Positions 57,868 through 64,000 of a stretch of 64,000 nt of DNA are shown one piece after another. The notes beneath the pieces were generated by a model. That model made no database searches. It was not told the DNA's origin and was given only the letters and a program-made list of their open reading frames with translations. A program made the position numbers and the translations under genes. The DNA comes from Haliclona indistincta (Eukaryota; Porifera; Demospongiae; Haplosclerida; Chalinidae): positions 2,987,921 through 3,051,920 of the forward strand of contig OZ024787.1 of the NCBI GenBank assembly GCA_964017065.1, given 5' to 3'. The stretch's first letter is position 1. Every line of letters starts with the position of its first letter.

Positions 57868-59339
57868 AATAGCCAAATTACCTTTCAGGCTTTCTATCAT
57901 AGACTAGTAAGGAGTTGTTTCTGGTGTCTGACATTCTTTTCTACTACGAGCCAAGTGGACCAGCCTTTTAAACTTCTGTGTGACAATGGAAAGCGTTGTA
58001 ACGAGGAAGAATCTCAGCTAGAATCGGCTGAATGTGACTAGTAGCTTGTTGATGGATTAGAAGTCCGATGCCATGCAAGCTCCAGTGCACACCTCTGAGT
58101 AGAGCTGGTGAGTCTATCAATAGGTGGAGATGGTCAGATTGTATTAGGAGCATTAAGAGTAGCACTGTTGTTGGTTTTCCTGTAAATGAGATCTATAGAC
58201 CACCTGCCTGCATGCTAGCTATATAGCTCTCTATAGCATTCAGCTGGTTTAATGATCGACAGAGAATAATGTTTCATGCTTGTCTTGTTAACCCATCCAA
58301 GGCTACTTGCATGACCAAGCACACTTGTAATGATGTAATCACAAACTGAAAAGAAGGTTGTCTTGTACCAAAAAATTGCCACTGAAGCACTTTACCTACA
58401 ATAGTTACAGATGCATGAAAATTAATTGTGGAGGATGAATGCAGCGAAATGGGTATGAGAAATAAATTATTCGCTCAAAAATCTTCTGTCTTCCTCTTAA
58501 CGACACACACCGCTCACGGCGGGTTCTGAACAATGACAATCGCCCAGTCTCGAAAGTATTGCAGTGAAAATAGCAAATCTAGGTAGTCCCACGCGACTGT
58601 TCACGAGAATTATTGCACAAAATCAATTCACATGGCCATCATAATTTTAAATTTTTAGCAGTGCTCTGCGCCACAAAAAAGAAGCCTCTCCGTAAATTCC
58701 TGGCTACGGCCTTGTACATGTATATTGACGGTTTTGTATAATCTACTAATAATAGCGATAGGCATAATAGGCTCTCTGGTTCGTATTATCGACTTTTTTT
58801 GTGTTTAGCCCTAGATTTAACCCTCTTAAAATTATCGAAATTTATCACATCTCTCTCTTTCTCTCTCAGGCCTTTCATTAATTCTGTAAAATCAGAAAGG
58901 GGACATGTGTTATTACTAAACACCTATTTTGTTCTAGGAGAATGAACATCAGGTTTGTCATAATGAGTGACAACGTGCTGCTTGGTTTGATGGTGTTATG
59001 TCCACAGGTGCAACTGAAAAAGTGATGGTCTGGCAAGTCGTAACAAGAAGATAATTATAGCTAAGTAGTTACTAATTCCAGACAACAATACTAGTAATTT
59101 TGTTACAATTATATATTTTCGTGCGTATCACTATTGAAACAATGAACACACTAGGAGTGCATAACACATTATGGTCTAATTGTAATACAATGATTATTTT
59201 GTTACAATGAATCGTACTATCCACTGAAATAGTCCTTAGCTAATCATAATAAACAGTTGCAAAATTTTTCCAGTGACCTTGCACTCTGGTAAACGCTGAT
59301 GAAGTGTAGCTTGACTGTAGGAGTAGTTTAATAGTAGTT

Positions 59340-60120
59340 AAATGCCATTTCATAGTGATCTTGAGACTATATTGTAGTAAGTTGAATACTAATCTGGTAG
59401 ACTTGATGTCTAAGGATGCATGCTGTGACGGCACTAAAATGAAGAAAATGACATTTAATAGTGATCTTGAGGCTAAAGCGCAGTAAGTTGCATACTAATC
59501 TGGTAGACCTGATGTCTAAGAATGCTGTGACAGCACTGAAATGAAGAAAATTCCATTTCAGAGTGATCTTGAGGCTAAAGTGCAGTAAGTTGCATACTAA
59601 TCTGGTAGACTTGATGGGTAAGAATGCTGTGAAAACACTGAAATGAAGAAAATTCTATTTCAGAGTGATCTTGAGGCTAAAGTGCAGTAAGTTGCATACT
59701 AATCTGGTAGACTTGATGTCTAAGGATGCTGTGAGTCGGCCACAGCACTGAAATGAAGAAAATTCCATTTCAGAGTGATGTTGAGAGTAAAGTGCAGTAA
59801 GTTGCATACTAATCTGGTAGACTTGAAGTCTAAGGATGCTGTGACAGCACTGAAATGAAGAAAATTCTATTTCTGAGTGATCTTGAGGCTAAAGTGCAGT
59901 AAGTTGCATACTAATCTGGTAGACTTGAAGTCTAAGGATGCTGTGACAGCACTGAAATGAACAAAATTCCATTTCAGAGTGCATGATGTTGAGAGTAAAG
60001 TGCAGTAAGTTGCATACTAATCTGATAGACTTGATGGGTAAGAATGCTGTGAAAGCACTGAAATGAAGAAAATTCCATTTCAGAGTGATCTTGAGAGTAA
60101 GTTGCAGTCTAATTCAGTGG
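59340..60120. repeat. About 102-bp tandem repeats, roughly 8 units
   Basis: The recurring core is CTAATCTGGTAGACTTGATG, followed by ATGCTGTGA and AAATGAAGAAAATTC. The period is 102 bp between 59539 and 59641. It forms one side of the palindrome centre, and one inverted unit lies at 60245-60365. Confidence 0.85.
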
Positions 60121-60951
60121 ACCTAGTGTGTGAGAATACAAAGATGCACTCTCATTGTGATTGTGGTACTAAAATGATGTAAACTGTGTAGTATTTCAGT
60201 AGATCTGCTGTGTGATAATGCTGTAATGTCACTAAAGTCTTTTTATTTCAGTGCTGTCACAGCATTCTTACCCATCAAGTCTACCAGATTAGTATGCAAC
60301 TTACTGCACTTTAGTCTCAAGATCACTATGAAATGGCATTTAAATGCTATTTAAACTACTCCTACAGTCAAGCTACACTTCATCAGCGCTTACCAGATTG
60401 CAAGGTCACTGGAAATATTTTGCAACTGTTTATTATGATTAGCTCAGGACTATTTCAGTGGATAGTACGATTCATTGTAACAAAATAATCATTGTATTAC
60501 AATTAGACCATAATGTGTTATGCACTCCTAGTGTGTTCATTGTTTCAATAGTGATACGCACGAAAATATATAATTGTAACAAAATTACTAGTATTGTTGT
60601 CTGGAATTAGTAACTACTTAGCTATAATTATCTTCTTGTTACGACTTGCCAGACCATCACTTTTTCAGTTGCACCTGTGGACATAACACCATCAAACCAA
60701 GCAGCACGTTGTCACTCATTATGACAAACCTGATGTTCATTCTCCTAGAACAAAATAGGTGTTTAGTAATAACACATGTCCCCTTTCTGATTTTACAGAA
60801 TTAATGAAAGGCCTGAGAGAGAAAGAGAGAGATGTGATAAATTTCGATAATTTTAAGAGGGTTAAATCTAGGGCTAAACACAAAAAAAGTCGATAATACG
60901 AACCAGAGAGCCTATTATGCCTATCGCTATTATTAGTAGATTATACAAAAC

Positions 60952-61336
60952 CATAGTTGCCAACTCCAGAAAAATTTTGCCCGGGACACTCATTAATATT
61001 CAAACCACACCCACAAAATTAATTGACCACACCTACAAATTAATTGGACACACCCATTAATTTTAATAAACACGCCTATTAATTAGTTTTCTCTGTACTA
61101 GTTTGAGGTAGTCTGTGGAACACTGCGTGAAGCAGACCGAGTGACACGACTACCAGAGGCGAGAGCAGAAGTGGAAGCGCTTATGGCAGAGGACGAAGCG
61201 CTTGTTGAGGCCGAGGAATGAGCCAAGTGCTAAAATTCCGGGACAATCCGGGACAATTGTCTTCCCGGGACACCGCCGGGACAATAGCCATTTTCCCGGG
61301 ACCGTCCCGGCCAAACCGGGACGGTTGGCAACTATG
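60952..61336. mobile_element. MITE in the right palindrome arm, 7-bp TSD
   Basis: Ends CATAGTTGCCAAC and GTTGGCAACTATG are inverted. ACAAAAC is duplicated at 60945-60951 and 61337-61343. The left arm keeps the empty site near 58735. The interior is rich in CCGGGAC repeats near the right end. Confidence 0.88.
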
Positions 61337-62186
61337 ACAAAACCGTCAATATACATGTACAAGGCCGTAGCCAGGAATTTACGGAGAGGCTTCTTTTTTG
61401 TGGCGCAGAGCACTGCTAAAAATTTAAAATTATGATGGCCATGTGAATTGATTTTGTGCAATAATTCTCGTGAACAGTCGCGTGGGACTACCTAGATTTG
61501 CCATTTTCACTGCAATACTTTCGAGACTGGGCGATTGTCATTGTTCAGAACCCGCCGTGAGCGGTGTGTGTCGTTAAGAGGAAGACAGAAGATTTTTGAG
61601 CGAATAATTTATTTCTCATACCCATTTCGCTGCATTCATCCTCCACAATTAATTTTCATGCATCTGTAACTATTGTAGGTAAAGTGCTTCAGTGGCAATT
61701 TTTTGGTACAAGACAACCTTCTTTTCAGTTTGTGATTACATCATTACAAGTGTGCTTGGTCATGCAAGTAGCCTTGGATGGGTTAACAAGACAGGCATGA
61801 AACATTATTCTCTGTCGATCATTAAACCAGCTGAATGCTATAGAGAGCTATATAGCTAGCATGCAGGCAGGTGGTCTATAGATCTCATTTACAGGAAAAC
61901 CAACAACAGTGCTACTCTTAATGCTCCTAATACAATCTGACCATCTCCACCTATTGATAGACTCACCAGCTCTACTCAGAGGTGTGCACTGGAGCTTGCA
62001 TGGCATCGGACTTCTAATCCATCAACAAGCTACTAGTCACATTCAGCCGATTCTAGCTGAGATTCTTCCTCGTTACAACGCTTTCCATTGAGTTTAAAAG
62101 GCTGGTCCACTTGGCTCGTAGTAGAAAAGAATGTCAGACACCAGAAACAACTCGCGCGTCGACGTCTTCAGTGAATACAGCAGCCA

Positions 62187-62204
62187 TCTCGCGAGAGCCA
62201 TCTT
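62187..62204. promoter_or_regulatory. TCTCGCGAGA palindrome beside YY1-like GCCATCTT
   Basis: TCTCGCGAGA lies at 62187-62196 and overlaps GCCATCTT at 62196-62203. This combination is known from core promoters of constitutively expressed animal genes. It lies just beyond the palindrome end. Which gene it drives, NLR2 to the left or the edge gene to the right, is not clear. Confidence 0.4.
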
Positions 62205-62830
62205 TAGACTACTAAAGTAGGCGTGTGCTGGTAGTCTAGTACCGTCCTTATGTATTATACATGACATTCGTATTATAATATATGGTGATTTTGTACAGTC
62301 AAGACCTGGTCATACGCAATGATTTTAACCAGTCATTTCCTGGGTGATTTTAGGTGAAGCGGGTGGCTCAGGCCAGAAATCTCAGTCACAGGCCGGAAGC
62401 TTCTATACAGCTCCACCAAAGGTATCACAGAGGGCACTATCTGGAGATTGCTAGGAATATGATTCTCCATGCTCCCGGTGCTGACGCTGACGTTTAGCCG
62501 TCTTCAAGTTCATGCACGTCAGCACGTGTAAGCACCCAACAGTGTGCGAAATATAATTATAAATACCTATGTGTAGTGCAAGTTTTCGTTTTGTGTATGC
62601 TGTGCGTATGTTGTGTGTACGTGCGTGCATAGATAATAAAGTAATCCAGAACTCCCCAATGTCAAAATGCAATGCGTGCATGTACTATGTACATCACGCA
62701 TACTGCATAGAGTGAGGTTTATAGATGCCTAGTCGATGTGTAGGCATTAGAGGGTTAAGCATTTTGTTTGTAGGTCATTATGTGTGTCATCAATAGCATG
62801 CATGACTATGTCTTATCCCTGTGTCTTCCT

Positions 62831-62875
62831 CTACCTACCTACCTACCTACCTACCTACCTACCTACCTACCTACC

Positions 62876-62925
<50 letters not shown>

Positions 62926-62940
62926 ACGGTCTGTCTGTCT
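62831..62940. repeat. CTAC/CTGT compound microsatellite
   Basis: About eleven CTAC units pass into about twelve CTGT units, with one interruption near 62925. The rest of 62205-63847 shows pyrimidine-rich simple sequence near 63360-63480 and no gene I can support. Confidence 0.9.
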
Positions 62941-63847
62941 CACTCTCTCTTCAATGACCAGTTGATATATAGCATTTATGTGTCGCAGGGATGCTGTTCT
63001 CTATTGGCCTTGCATTCTATGCTTGCAGTGCTGTGCATGTGTTGATGTAATACCAAACAGCTAAACCACAAACCAACAACAAAGTCACTACGGAGTTTGG
63101 ACAGCAGTTGAGAACCACTCACAATAGCAGGTGATCTACTGAAATTGATGGCTACTGCTTGCTAGACACTGCCATATACAAATGTACATAATTATGTGGT
63201 TGGTGCCCTGAACTGTTCATGCCTATAGCAGATGGCTTCACCAATAGCTGAACCTTGATCTATAGTTGTTGTTGATTTGACATGGGTTGTCAGCTAGGGC
63301 GGCACGGATAGTGGTCAGGGTACTTGTCATCATGGAATCCGTAGCCATCAAGGAGTTAAATCATCGCTCTCCCTCTTCTCTCTCCTCTATCCCCTCTCTG
63401 TCTCATTGTCTTTGCCCATCTCTGTATTTTCATCTGTCTCTTACTCTATAGCTCTCTCCAAATCTGTCTGCCATTCATCTCTTTCACTCTCTATACGCAA
63501 AAGCAAATCTGTGTGTGCGCGTGTGTGAGTGTGCATGAGTGTGTACAGATGTAGTACAGATGTATCACATTATTATAGCATGTGAGACATTGCTTTGAGT
63601 TTGATAAACATGAATCAAACGACCTGTACGTGAACTATATCTGTGATGTAGTTCGTCCTGTGTAGCAGGTCAGCTTTGAGTTAGTGCATAGTGCAATGAA
63701 TATTCCTGCCTCAAGACAATAAGGACAAGAACATTAAAAAGATTTCTATTTCACAATCTCTGCTGTCAAGCAACTTGCGAAGGTCTGTACTACTGAAATG
63801 TAACTTTTATCAAACCTGTCAAAATTTTATATTTGTCTGTCCTGCAG

Positions 63848-63943
63848 TGTCGTTATTTTGTTGATGCTGATGTCCATGTGCCGTGGTCACCTGACGTTGA
63901 AGTACAACAAACTGTATTGATCAACCCTCCAAAGAACATAGTG
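63848..63943 (+). CDS. Internal exon of an unidentified gene running off the right edge
   Basis: A 96-nt block is open in only one frame (32 aa, with DADVHVPWSPDVEVQQTV). A CCTGCAG acceptor precedes it and GTGAGT follows at 63944. A typical 54-nt intron (63944-63997) then ends in CCTATCAG, so the next exon would start at 63998. I do not recognise the protein. The evidence is the splice signals, the intron size and the open phase-0 frame. Earlier exons were not identified. Confidence 0.45.
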
Positions 63944-64000
63944 GTGAGTGATCATGTGACTGCTGTAATGTGATTGGTCACCTTGCTTTCCTATCAGTGA

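Larger units (their letters stand above)
57912..62153. repeat. 4.2-kb imperfect palindrome upstream of NLR2
   Basis: The ends GAGTTGTTTCTGGTGTCTGAC face each other and arms of about 1.4-1.9 kb match closely inward, for example around 58080-58220 and 61880-62020. The centre holds tandem repeats of about 102 bp. Mirrored small ORFs in both arms are not convincing genes. No target duplication is evident, so it could be a foldback element or an inverted duplication. Confidence 0.85.

Noticed and set aside
59340..60120. CRISPR-like array
   Set aside because: The units are adjacent tandem repeats of 102 bp without unique spacers, in a eukaryotic context.
57968..62091. Mirrored ORF of about 60 aa in both arms of the 4.2-kb palindrome
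   Set aside because: No ATG context, family or splice support; it follows from arm symmetry.
62821..63045. ORF with TYLP and CLSV repeats
   Set aside because: It is a translation of the CTAC/CTGT microsatellite.

Overview
The window looks like a gene-dense, AT-rich metazoan genome, most likely a demosponge of the Amphimedon type. This is an inference. It rests on introns of about 49-66 nt, very long ankyrin arrays of a kind I associate with sponge proteins, death-fold NACHT receptors, a NIDO/FN3 receptor, AIG1-type GTPases and a dense load of small DNA transposons. I see no prokaryotic operon structure and no intact functional RNA gene.

Layout. (1) 105-5947 (+): ROCO-A, an ankyrin-Roc-COR-death-domain gene broken by a MITE. 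Its 3' flank is fused to a scrap of an AIG1 gene. (2) 6.0-20.3 kb: a tandem array of three AIG1/GIMAP-like GTPase genes (6722-7966, 15768-16985, 18862-19920), two decayed AIG1 pieces and repeated 3' modules with tRNA-Glu-like heads. The array is pulled apart by nested transposons at 10.0-15.5 kb and a poly(A)-tailed insertion at 17.5-18.4 kb. (3) 22.2-28.6 kb (-): a nine-exon gene encoding signal peptide-NIDO-three FN3-TM-tyrosine tail, with two copies of a 1.2-kb repeat in its introns and an in-frame TAG. (4) 30.7-43.3 kb: unit B, made of ROCO-B (+, intact, 1682 aa) and, converging on it, NLR1 (-, CARD-death-NACHT-LRR-like, 1009 aa). (5) 46.2-57.9 kb: unit C, a duplicate of unit B, with ROCO-C (one-base frameshift) and NLR2 (TAG at codon 2). 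(6) 57.9-62.2 kb: a 4.2-kb palindrome upstream of NLR2. (7) 62.2-64.0 kb: simple repeats and one internal exon of a gene that runs off the right edge.

How the genes may work together. The ROCO and NLR genes of each unit encode homologous death domains, and so do the ends of the preceding linker exons, with the same phase-1 intron between them. A two-exon linker+death cassette therefore appears to be shared by two otherwise unrelated signalling genes that sit tail to tail and were duplicated as a pair. The natural hypothesis is a sensor/transducer pair that talks through homotypic death-domain contacts, in a neighbourhood that also holds AIG1 GTPases and a cell-surface receptor. The cassette and the duplication are visible in the sequence; the functional pairing is inferred.

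Exon structures were worked out by hand from splice sites, reading-frame phase and comparison of the three ROCO copies, two NLR copies and repeat copies. No database search or transcript was available.
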